DNA from: a bacterium
GTDB lineage: Bacteria; Desulfobacterota; GWC2-55-46
Assembly (NCBI GenBank): GCA_004298725.1
Contig: SCQA01000215.1
Location: 1-7,552 of the forward strand
Length of the DNA: 7,552 nucleotides
Direction of reading: 5' to 3'
Shown: in pieces, positions 1 to 6,074 of the stretch
How the letters are laid out: the number at the start of each line of letters is the position of its first letter
Numbering within the stretch: position 1 is the first letter of the stretch
Translations under genes and position numbers: made by a program
Notes under the pieces: model-generated
Told to the model about the DNA's origin: nothing
What the model saw: only the letters and a program-made list of their open reading frames with translations
The model's database searches: none

Positions 1-1302
1 GCCAAGCCGCTTAAATATGCCGGCCACCGCCTCGCCGTCAAACTTTATGCCAAGCGTTTCTTCTGCCTTCTTCAACCTGAATTTTACGGCCTCTGTTTTT
101 AAAGGCGACGGGTAAATATCAACCGCGCGAGAGGCGACGCAGTCGCCTGCGAAATCTTTTATCATGGTCGTTGCCATATCAAGGGCGGCAGTTACCGCGC
201 CGATGTCAACGCCCCTTTCAAACCTGTAAGACGAATCCGTAGAAAGGCCGAGTTTTTTTGACGTTCTGCGTACCGAGGCAGGCTCAAACCACGCGCTCTC
301 AAGCAGTATGGCGGTTGTTGCACCGTCTACCTCAGAGCCTTTGCCGCCCATAACCCCGGCTATTGCCACGGGCGCTAATTCATCGGCTATGACAAGCATG
401 GAAGAATCAAGCGCTCTTTTTTTATTGTCAATAGTCTCTATAAATTCGCCTTCGCGCGAAAACCTTACAATTATCTTCTTATTGCTGATTTTTGATATGT
501 CAAACGCATGAAGGGGCTGGCCTGTGGCAAGAAGAACATAATTTGTAACGTCAACCACGTTGTTAATCGGCCGTATGCCGTGGCTTTCAAGCCGCGTTGC
601 AACCGTCGCGGGTGAGGGGCCTATTTTAACGCCGTGAATAACGCGCGCCGAATACCTTTTGCACGGCGCGTTATCTTCAACCGTTACCTCGATACCATCG
701 GTAACAGCCCCAACGGTTTCAGGCGGCGCGGAAACGTTATCGTCAAACGGCAAGGCAAATATCGCGGAAAGCTCTCTCGCAAGGCCGCGTATGCTGAGAA
801 GGTCAGCCCTGTTTGGCGTTATTGAAACCTCAAGCATGCAGTCCGCAAGCCCAAGCGCGCTTTCAAGGTCAACGCCCTCAGGCGTCTCACTTGAAAGTAT
901 CAGAATGCCTTCAGAAACGTCTTTAAGCCCAAGCTCCTTTTCAGAGCACATCATGCCGCCGGATTCTACGCCGCGTATCTTCGATTTTTTAATTTTCAAC
1001 CCGCCGGGCAGTTCCGCGCCCGGAAGCGCAAGCGCTACCCTGTCGCCAGGCTTCATGTTCGTAGCCCCGCATACTATTGAATGAGTCGCGTTGCCCGTGC
1101 TTACCTCGCAGAGCTGAAGCTTATCCGCGTTAGGATGCTTGGCGCACGATAACACCGTAGCGGTTACTACGCCTTTTACGGCGCAACCAACTTGCGTTAC
1201 TGATTCAACCTCGGTGCCGGACATAGTAAGCCCGGCGGCAACCTCGCTCGCCGAAGGTAAATCTTTTACATATTCTTTTAGCCAATTATAACTGAAAAGC
1301 AT
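1..1302 (-). CDS. pheT: Phenylalanyl-tRNA synthetase beta subunit, N-terminal part (runs off left edge)
   Basis: This is the beta subunit of the alpha2/beta2 cytoplasmic PheRS, which charges tRNA-Phe and edits mischarged Tyr-tRNA. Only the first 434 codons are present, of roughly 800 in the family, and the frame is open to base 1. The start reads MLFSYNWLKEYV, the typical PheT N-terminus, so the ATG at 1302 is secure. An EMAP-like tRNA-binding OB fold follows at about residues 40-150 (CAKHPNADKLQLCEV near 53-67). ITPNRADLLSIRGLARE lies near 161-177. The B3/B4 editing domain spans about 210-390, with NNVVDVTNYV at 247-256, GQPLHAFD at 261-268 and RFERGVD at 360-366. The B5 domain has just begun at the edge. 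No good Shine-Dalgarno precedes the ATG: the nearest GAGG is about 19 nt upstream, inside the right-hand terminal repeat (in operon direction) of the palindromic element. pheS is 197 bp upstream, an unusually wide gap for this pair. Confidence 0.97.
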   Translation of the reverse strand, partial: MLFSYNWLKEYVKDLPSASEVAAGLTMSGTEVESVTQVGCAVKGVVTATVLSCAKHPNADKLQLCEVSTGNATHSIVCGATNMKPGDRVALALPGAELPGGLKIKKSKIRGVESGGMMCSEKELGLKDVSEGILILSSETPEGVDLESALGLADCMLEVSITPNRADLLSIRGLARELSAIFALPFDDNVSAPPETVGAVTDGIEVTVEDNAPCKRYSARVIHGVKIGPSPATVATRLESHGIRPINNVVDVTNYVLLATGQPLHAFDISKISNKKIIVRFSREGEFIETIDNKKRALDSSMLVIADELAPVAIAGVMGGKGSEVDGATTAILLESAWFEPASVRRTSKKLGLSTDSSYRFERGVDIGAVTAALDMATTMIKDFAGDCVASRAVDIYPSPLKTEAVKFRLKKAEETLGIKFDGEAVAGIFKRLG

Positions 1303-1317
1303 GGATTCAAGTTTATA

Positions 1318-1455
1318 GACGCCTCTAAAAATTGCCCTTTTTCCCTATCTCTTGGTTAGGGCTAAATAAAAATGCTCGCATATTTACATATATGCTCCGC
1401 TTTCTATTTCGCCCTGCCTCGACCTCGGAAAAAACCTTGAATTTTTAGAAGCACC
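1318..1455. repeat. 138-bp imperfect palindromic element between pheS and pheT (MITE-like)
   Basis: The 16-bp ends are inverted repeats: 1318-1333 (GACGCCTCTAAAAATT) against the complement of 1440-1455 (GGTGCTTCTAAAAATT), 13 of 16 identical. Further paired blocks nest toward the centre: 1338-1345 with 1427-1434, 1358-1362 with 1411-1415, 1364-1368 with 1405-1409, and 1378-1383 with 1390-1395. The six-base apex loop at 1384-1389 lies exactly at the midpoint. TATA flanks the element on both sides (1314-1317 and 1456-1459), as a TA-type target duplication would. No ORF of note lies inside. The layout fits a small non-autonomous transposable repeat or a dispersed REP/ERIC-like palindrome. I see only one copy here, so family membership is inferred. 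Confidence 0.7.
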
Positions 1456-1499
1456 TATATCTCAATTTTATTGTTTTGAAAGGAGGGTATGGCAAAAAA

Positions 1500-2516
1500 C
1501 TAAAACTGCCTTAAAAACCTTAAATCATTTTCAAAAAATAACCTTAAATCGTCAATGCCGAATTTAAGCATTGCTATGCGCTCTATACCAGCACCGAAAG
1601 CAAAACCGCTATACTTTTCGCTGTCATAGCCGGCTGATTTGAATACGTTCGGATGTATCATTCCCGCGCCGAGTATTTCAAGCCATCCGCTGGCCTTACA
1701 AACTCTGCACCCTTTGCCGGAACAAATAACGCAACGTATGTCAACTTCCGCGCTCGGCTCGGTAAAAGGAAAAAAACTCGGGCGAAAGCGCGTCGGCGTG
1801 TCTTTACCGAAGAGCTGTTGCAGAAAACTTGTCAGCACGCCTTTCAAATCCGCAAACGACACGCGCTCATCAACCATAAAGCCTTCAACCTGATGAAACA
1901 TCGGCGTATGAGTTATGTCGCTATCCCTGCGGTAAACCGTTCCCGGGGCAATGACGCGAAGCGGCGGGTTATGCTTTTCCATTACGCGAATTTGCACGGG
2001 AGAGGTATGCGTGCGGAGCATAACGTCTTCGCTAACGTAAAACGTATCCTGCATATCGCGAGCCGGATGGTCTTTGGGAATGTTCAATGCCTCGAAGTTG
2101 TAATAATCAAGCTCTACTTCAGGGCCTTCGGCCACTGCGAACCCGAGGCCGTGGAATATATCTTCTATTTCAGCGGCCACCTGCGTAACGGGGTGAAGCC
2201 TTCCCGCGGAAAATCTTCTTCCGGGCAGAGTTACGTCAAGCCTCTCGGTTGCGAGACTTTCGGCCTTTTCTCTCTGCTTTATGGCGTCTATGCGCTTGTC
2301 CACCTCGCGCTCAAGGTCTTCCTTAACCTTGTTTATAAGGCTTCCTGCCGCCTTACGCTCGGCATCCGCGATATTTCTAAGGCCAGAAAGAAAAACGGCT
2401 ATCTCGCCCTTCTTGCCAAGGTACTTTACCTTTAACCTAAGCGCGGCGTCAACCGCGTCAGCGCCGCCAAGCTCAGACAACGCTTCGGTTAAAAGTTTTT
2501 CAAGCCTCTCTTTCAT
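1500..2516 (-). CDS. pheS: Phenylalanyl-tRNA synthetase alpha subunit
   Basis: This is the catalytic alpha subunit of PheRS, which activates phenylalanine with ATP and transfers it to tRNA-Phe; it works with PheT in the cytoplasm. At 338 residues it has normal family length. The N-terminal coiled-coil region that contacts tRNA covers about residues 1-85. The class II core follows: GRLHP at 105-109, EGPEVE at 130-135, HPARDMQDTFYV at 150-161, RTHTSPVQIR at 168-177, motif 2 around 190-212 (APGTVYRRDSD then THTPMFHQVEG), and motif 3 GAGIERIAMLKFG at 308-320, ending in the classic LRFLRQF tail. A CVICSGKGCRVC cysteine pair at 262-273 is the usual bacterial PheS knuckle. The start MKERLEKLL is preceded by a modest AAGGGA about 12 nt upstream. 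It follows rplT after 46 bp and is certainly part of the same operon. Confidence 0.98.
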   Translation of the reverse strand: MKERLEKLLTEALSELGGADAVDAALRLKVKYLGKKGEIAVFLSGLRNIADAERKAAGSLINKVKEDLEREVDKRIDAIKQREKAESLATERLDVTLPGRRFSAGRLHPVTQVAAEIEDIFHGLGFAVAEGPEVELDYYNFEALNIPKDHPARDMQDTFYVSEDVMLRTHTSPVQIRVMEKHNPPLRVIAPGTVYRRDSDITHTPMFHQVEGFMVDERVSFADLKGVLTSFLQQLFGKDTPTRFRPSFFPFTEPSAEVDIRCVICSGKGCRVCKASGWLEILGAGMIHPNVFKSAGYDSEKYSGFAFGAGIERIAMLKFGIDDLRLFFENDLRFLRQF

Positions 2517-2562
2517 GAAAGGTGGTATCCCTTAAAAACGCGGCAAACTAACGCAAAATAAC

Positions 2563-2922
2563 TTACGCGGCAAGGCTTGCCTTTGCCATTGAAACAATGT
2601 TTGAAAACGCGGACGGATCTTTTACCGCGACATCGGCAAGAGTCTTTCTGTCCATCTGGACGTTGGCCTTCAACAGGCCGCTTACAAGCCTTGAATACGT
2701 CATGCCGTTAAGACGCGCGGCGGCATTTATTCTGGCTATCCACATGGAGCGGATTTCTCTCTTCTTGGTCTTTCTGTGCCTGTACGCGTAAGCCAGCGCC
2801 CTGTCAACGGCCTCGGTGGCTATGCGGTAAAGGTTTCCTTTGCCGGCCCTAAAACCCTCAGCCGCTTTTAAAACTTTCTTTCTTTTCTTTTTGGCGTGTA
2901 CGCCCCTTTTAACTCTCGGCAT
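2563..2922 (-). CDS. rplT: 50S ribosomal protein L20
   Basis: L20 is a primary 23S rRNA-binding protein needed early in assembly of the large subunit. In several bacteria it also represses translation of the infC-rpmI-rplT group. The product has 119 residues, the usual length. It begins MPRVKRGVHAKKKRKK, the extended basic tail, followed by the conserved FRAGKGNLYRIA near residues 24-35, AYRHRKTKKREIRSMWI near 46-62 and LNGMTYSRLVSGL near 71-83. An AAGGAG site lies 9 nt before the ATG. It lies 77 bp after rpmI and 46 bp before pheS. I looked for an obvious L20-binding pseudoknot in the rpmI-rplT gap and could not demonstrate one. Confidence 0.98.
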   Translation of the reverse strand: MPRVKRGVHAKKKRKKVLKAAEGFRAGKGNLYRIATEAVDRALAYAYRHRKTKKREIRSMWIARINAAARLNGMTYSRLVSGLLKANVQMDRKTLADVAVKDPSAFSNIVSMAKASLAA

Positions 2923-2999
2923 GACTAACTGCTCCTTATTTGTCTTTTTACTCCGTTTAAAACGTTCTATCCTTTACAAACCGCGAACCGCTTACAATC

Positions 3000-3197
3000 T
3001 CAACCCGCAATCAAAAGCTTTTTTATGGCAGGCGCGTTCGCCTTGTCAACATACGCCGTTTTGCCAAGCGCATTCTTGTTTGAAGGCGACTTGCTGGTGA
3101 GAATATGTCTCAGCCCTGACTTTCTGCGTTTTATCTTGCCGGTTGCCGTAAGCTTGAACCTCTTGGCGGCTCCCTTGTGAGTCTTTAATTTCGGCAT
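3000..3197 (-). CDS. rpmI: 50S ribosomal protein L35
   Basis: L35 is a small, very basic large-subunit ribosomal protein that binds 23S rRNA. The product has 65 residues, matching the family. It starts MPKLKTHKGAAKRFKLTATG, which is diagnostic, and continues GKIKRRKSGLRHILTSKS. The frame stays open 13 codons further upstream to 3236, but homology puts the start at 3197, and a purine-rich AGGAGAGGAAG sits just before that ATG. The C-terminal third is less typical of the family than the N-terminus. It follows infC after 75 bp and precedes rplT, as in most bacteria. Confidence 0.97.
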   Translation of the reverse strand: MPKLKTHKGAAKRFKLTATGKIKRRKSGLRHILTSKSPSNKNALGKTAYVDKANAPAIKKLLIAG

Positions 3198-3272
3198 CTT
3201 TTCTTCCTCTCCTTCGATTACTCTTGTCTGAAACACACTAACGGCTACGACCAGCTTTCGTCAAAAAAACTT

Positions 3273-3788
3273 TTACTTGGCCGGAGGCGCGGCAACCATT
3301 ATCATTGTTCTGCCCTCAAGCCTCGGCTGATACTCTATTACGGCCTCGCTCTTTATCTCCTCGGCTATTCTTTTTAACATGCTCATGCCGAGGTCCGTGT
3401 GCGTTATCTCTCTGCCTTTAAATACTATGGTGACTTTTACCTTGTCGCCTTCGGCGAGAAACTTCTTGATGTTACGGAGCTTGAACTGGTAATCATGCTC
3501 CTCTGTCTTGCTTCTGAACTTAATTTCCTTAAGATGAATGACAGTCTGCTTCTTCTTCGCGTCTTTGGTCTTTTTGCTCTGCTGATACTTGAACTTGCCG
3601 TAGTCCATTATGCGGCAAACCGGCGGAACCGCCGTAGCCGCTATTTCAACAAGGTCAAGACCGGCCTCGTCAGCCTTTAAAAGCGCTTCAGAAGTGGTAA
3701 TAACTCCAAGCTGGTTGCCTTCGGCGTCAATGACCCTGACCTGCGGCACACGTATCATTCTGTTTACCCTGACGGTGTCTCTTGCTAT
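3273..3788 (-). CDS. infC: Translation initiation factor IF-3, probable ATA start
   Basis: IF3 binds the 30S subunit, keeps it apart from 50S and proofreads start-codon pairing. A canonical ATG at 3758 would give MIRVPQVRVIDAEGNQLG and would drop residues conserved in the family. Reading upstream in frame adds ten residues (IARDTVRVNR), matching normal IF3 N-termini. The first codon of that extension is ATA at 3788-3786, 8 nt after a perfect AAGGAGGTGA Shine-Dalgarno. The product is then 171 residues. The IF3-N domain covers about residues 1-80 and holds the signature RIMDYGKFKYQQSK. A charged linker follows, then IF3-C with IKFRSKTEEHDYQFK and VFKGREITH. The ATA overlaps the thrS stop codon (ATAG), implying translational coupling. 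A rare start is expected because IF3 discriminates against such codons and thereby limits its own synthesis; E. coli infC uses AUU. Identity is certain; the exact start is inferred but strong. Confidence 0.95.
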   Translation of the reverse strand: MARDTVRVNRMIRVPQVRVIDAEGNQLGVITTSEALLKADEAGLDLVEIAATAVPPVCRIMDYGKFKYQQSKKTKDAKKKQTVIHLKEIKFRSKTEEHDYQFKLRNIKKFLAEGDKVKVTIVFKGREITHTDLGMSMLKRIAEEIKSEAVIEYQPRLEGRTMIMVAAPPAK

Positions 3789-5719
3789 AAAATCTCACCT
3801 CCTTCTGGTTCTCCTTCCTTTGATACAAACGCTATAAACTCTTCAATCGTCATGCTCTCTAACTTAACTTCCCTGTCCTTGGCCCTTGGAGAGACCATGC
3901 CGTCAGCCTCTTCCTTGTCGCCGGCAACAAGCATGTACGGAATCTTTCTAAGCTCGGCCTCGCGTATCTTGAAGCCGAGTTTTTCATTTCTGTCGTCAAG
4001 CTCAGCGCGTATTCCAACGGCCTTTAATTTTTTAAGCGTTGCTCCGGCGTACGCGTTATTTCTATCCGTAACCGTTAAAAGCACCGCCTGCACCGGCGCC
4101 AGCCAAAACGGAAACGCCCCTGCGTAGTGCTCCACAAGGCAACCGAAGAACCTCTCAAGTGAACCCATTAAAGCGCGGTGAAGCATTATGGGGCGCGCCT
4201 CAACGCCGTGTTCGTCCCTGTACGACACGTCAAAACGCTCCGGCAAGTTGAAGTCAACCTGCACGGTGGAACACTGCCACGACCTGCCTATTATGTCTTT
4301 TATCTTTACGTCTATTTTGGGGCCGTAAAAAACACCCTCGCCAGGGTCTATGGAATATTTCAACCCGGTTGACTCAAGCGCCGCTTTTAAAGCGGCTTCG
4401 GCCTTTTCCCAATTCGCAAGCGTACCGACGTACTTTTCAGGCCGCGTGCTTAAATAAACGTCAAATTCATTAAAACCGAAAGACCTCAAGATGTAAAGCG
4501 TAAAATGCAGTACGCTTTTTATCTCCGCTGTAAGCTGATCGGGACGCATGAATATATGCGCGTCGTCCTGCGTGAAACCGCGCACGCGAAGAAGCCCGTG
4601 AAGCGCGCCTGAACGCTCGTACCTGTAAACCGTTCCAAGCTCGGCGTAGCGGATTGGAAGGTCGCGATAGCTTCTCAGATGGCTCTTGTAAATCTGGATG
4701 TGAAACGGGCAGTTCATGGGCTTTACAATATAGTCCTGCCCTTCAACGTCCATTGGAGAATACAGATTATCCCTGTAAAAATCCCAGTGCCCGCTCGTCT
4801 TCCAGAGGTCGAGCATGGCGACATGCGGAGTATATACTATGTCGTAGCCGCCCTTTGCGTGTTCTTTCTTCCAGAAATCTTCTATAACGCGCCTTACCGT
4901 TGAACCGGCCGGATGCCAAAGCACAAGGCCGGAACCTATGGCTTCGTTTGTTGAAAAAAGGTCCAGCTCTTTGCCGAGTTTTCTGTGGTCCCTTCTTTTG
5001 GCTTCTTCAAGACGATGCAGGTAATCTTCAAGTTCTTTTTTGTTTGCGAAGGCAACGCCGTAAATCCTCTGGAGCATCTTGTTTTTTTCATCACCTCTCC
5101 AGTAGGCGCCGGCAAAGCCGGTAATTTTATACGCCTTTATAAAACGCGTCGAGGGTAAATGCGGCCCCCTGCACAAGTCCGTAAAACCGGACTGCGTGTA
5201 TAATGTTATTTCTCCGTCGCCCAGCGCGTTTATAAGCTCAACCTTATATTTTTCACCGGCACTGCCGAAAGTTTCAAGGGCGGTTTCTTTGGAAACAGCC
5301 GTGCGCGTGAACGCATGGCCGCCGTTAATTATCTCGCCCATTTTAGCTTCAATCTTAGCTATATCTTCAGGCGTAAAAGGCTTTTCAACGTCAAAATCGT
5401 AATAGAAGCCGTCTTCTATGGTAGGGCCAATGCCGCATTTAGCGGACGGGTAAATGGCACGCACGGCCTCTGCCATAACGTGAGCAACGGAATGGCGGCA
5501 GACTTCTATGCCCTCTTTTGAATCAAGCGAAATAAGCTCCGCGCGCACAATGTCGCCGTAGCCTGCAAGCGCGCCTCGAAGGTCCACAAGCTTGCCGTTG
5601 ACCTTAACGGCAACTGCGTTTTTTAAAGCGTCTTTAAAACGCGGCTTGAAAACGTCAAAAAAAACAGTGCCCTCGGCGAAGTTGTCTTCGGTATTGTCTT
5701 GAAAGATTACCTTTGGCAT
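3785..5719 (-). CDS. thrS: Threonyl-tRNA synthetase
   Basis: ThrRS is a class II synthetase that charges tRNA-Thr and hydrolyses Ser-tRNA-Thr at a separate editing site. At 644 residues it has full length. The N-terminal TGS domain (about 1-62) is followed by the editing domain, with its metal-binding style residues in HSVAH (H76, H80) and CRGPH (C183, H187). The catalytic core carries zinc ligands C337 (NCPFH), H388 (DDAHIF) and H514 (MLHRA), matching the E. coli trio shifted by three. Motif 2 is YRYERSG near 365-371 and motif 3 is LMGSLERFFG near 517-526. The anticodon-binding domain runs from about 540 to 635 (DDRNEKLGFKIREAEL). The start MPKVIF has only a weak AGGG upstream. It is the first gene of the operon, 134 bp from tRNA-Val, and its end carries the infC ribosome binding site. 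Confidence 0.98.
   Translation of the reverse strand: MPKVIFQDNTEDNFAEGTVFFDVFKPRFKDALKNAVAVKVNGKLVDLRGALAGYGDIVRAELISLDSKEGIEVCRHSVAHVMAEAVRAIYPSAKCGIGPTIEDGFYYDFDVEKPFTPEDIAKIEAKMGEIINGGHAFTRTAVSKETALETFGSAGEKYKVELINALGDGEITLYTQSGFTDLCRGPHLPSTRFIKAYKITGFAGAYWRGDEKNKMLQRIYGVAFANKKELEDYLHRLEEAKRRDHRKLGKELDLFSTNEAIGSGLVLWHPAGSTVRRVIEDFWKKEHAKGGYDIVYTPHVAMLDLWKTSGHWDFYRDNLYSPMDVEGQDYIVKPMNCPFHIQIYKSHLRSYRDLPIRYAELGTVYRYERSGALHGLLRVRGFTQDDAHIFMRPDQLTAEIKSVLHFTLYILRSFGFNEFDVYLSTRPEKYVGTLANWEKAEAALKAALESTGLKYSIDPGEGVFYGPKIDVKIKDIIGRSWQCSTVQVDFNLPERFDVSYRDEHGVEARPIMLHRALMGSLERFFGCLVEHYAGAFPFWLAPVQAVLLTVTDRNNAYAGATLKKLKAVGIRAELDDRNEKLGFKIREAELRKIPYMLVAGDKEEADGMVSPRAKDREVKLESMTIEEFIAFVSKEGEPEGGEIL
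3789..3804 (-). promoter_or_regulatory. Strong infC ribosome binding site inside the end of thrS
   Basis: The minus strand reads AAGGAGGTGA at 3804-3795, a perfect ten-base complement to the usual 16S rRNA 3' end, and it lies within the last thrS codons. The eight bases 3796-3789 between the GGAGGT core and the ATA codon at 3788 give ideal spacing. The ATG at 3758 is about 38 nt away from the core, too far to use this site. This decides the infC start. Confidence 0.8.
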
Positions 5720-5737
5720 ATGCTGTAACGCCCTGCG

Positions 5738-5765
5738 GTTATAGCGCTATGATAACGCGCCACAA
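5738..5765 (-). promoter_or_regulatory. Tentative thrS promoter with an overlapping dyad
   Basis: On the minus strand TTGTGG (5765-5760) and TATAAC (5743-5738) are separated by 16 bp. The -10 matches the sigma70 consensus at five of six positions, the -35 at only three. The perfect ten-base palindrome ATAGCGCTAT (5741-5750), with GTTAT/ATAAC arms at 5738-5742 and 5752-5756, overlaps the -10. Transcription from here would leave a leader of only about a dozen bases. It is the best candidate between the tRNA terminator and thrS, but weak. Confidence 0.3.
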
Positions 5766-5787
5766 CATCATAAAATGCGGGATTAAC

Positions 5788-5834
5788 AAAATAAAAGGCA
5801 TCTTCCACAGAGCAAGCCTTGGTGGAAAGATACC
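5788..5834 (-). terminator. Intrinsic terminator after tRNA-Val
   Basis: Read on the minus strand, 5834-5822 (GGTATCTTTCCAC) pairs with 5808-5797 (GTGGAAGATGCC) as a 12-bp stem with one bulged base and one G-U pair. TTTTATTTT follows at 5796-5788. This is a standard Rho-independent terminator placed 20 bp after the encoded CCA. It would separate the tRNA transcript from thrS. No T-box or other tRNA-sensing leader features were seen, so an attenuator role for thrS is a weaker alternative. Confidence 0.8.
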
Positions 5835-5853
5835 TTCCCGTTAAAAGACTGAA

Positions 5854-5928
5854 TGGTAGGCACGGGCGGTTTCGAACCGCCGACCTCTACCGTGTCAAGG
5901 TAGCGCTCTACCCCTGAGCTACGCGCCT
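5854..5928 (-). tRNA. tRNA-Val (anticodon GAC), CCA encoded
   Basis: A 75-nt cloverleaf folds completely: a 7-bp acceptor stem AGGCGCG/CGTGCCT with one G-T pair, D stem GCTC/GAGC with a seven-base loop, anticodon stem CTACC/GGTAG with loop TTGACAC, a five-base variable region AGGTC, and T stem GGCGG/CCGCC with loop TTCGAAA. The discriminator is A and CCA is encoded at 5856-5854. Anticodon GAC (5896-5894) reads the valine codons GUC and GUU. All arms are intact, so the gene should be functional. Its 5' end faces the integrase and its 3' end faces thrS. No convincing promoter was found in the bases directly upstream. Confidence 0.97.
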
Positions 5929-6012
5929 GTAAAACCGTTGATTTACCTGAAACTTCTTTAATTACAAAGGCTTTTCATTACTGATACATCACATACGGAC
6001 TGTACTTTTTTG

Positions 6013-6041
6013 TTGATTTTTGTCCTGTTTTGTCCTATGAT
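6013..6041 (+). promoter_or_regulatory. Integrase promoter (sigma70-like)
   Basis: TTGATT at 6013-6018 and TATGAT at 6036-6041 are separated by exactly 17 bp. They match consensus at four and five of six positions. The predicted transcript start is near 6048, giving a leader of about 25 nt before the integrase start with its GGAGG site at 6065-6069. Two of the four TGTCC repeats lie in the spacer and a third lies at the predicted transcript start. Confidence 0.6.
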
Positions 6042-6060
6042 ATGTCCCATATTTGTCCCA
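6018..6060 (+). repeat. Four phased TGTCC direct repeats over the integrase promoter
   Basis: TGTCC occurs at 6021-6025, 6031-6035, 6043-6047 and 6054-6058, so starts are 10, 12 and 11 bp apart, close to one helical turn each. The flanks are also alike: TTTTGTCCT twice, then a TGTCCCA form twice. All copies point the same way, between the tRNA and the integrase gene and over its promoter. Integrase arm-type sites or operators for an element-encoded regulator would both look like this; which applies is not shown by the sequence. Confidence 0.65.
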
Positions 6061-6074
6061 CTTTGGAGGCGCCT

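Noticed and set aside
1481..1503. Plus-strand AAAGGAGGGT followed by ATG and four codons to a stop, just past the pheS end.
   Set aside because: The reading frame is only MAKN, the ribosome site is too close to the ATG, and it is antisense to the operon. It is most likely chance.
1653..2435. A 260-codon plus-strand open frame.
   Set aside because: It lies entirely antisense to pheS, whose protein shows all class II motifs, and its translation has no recognisable domain. It is a shadow frame.
3250..3300. Possible terminator after infC: a GCCG/CGGC hairpin followed by a run of T on the minus strand.
   Set aside because: The stem is only four pairs and is separated from the T tract by about nine bases. 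The downstream genes rpmI and rplT belong to the same operon and need read-through.
5720..5853. T-box or tRNA-mimicking leader upstream of thrS.
   Set aside because: No T-box consensus bulge or specifier loop was seen on the minus strand. The one strong hairpin is better explained as the tRNA-Val terminator.
6030..6074. Longer integrase start at TTG 6030.
   Set aside because: It would begin inside the -10 region and TGTCC repeats of the predicted promoter and has no ribosome site, whereas ATG 6075 has GGAGG at ideal spacing.
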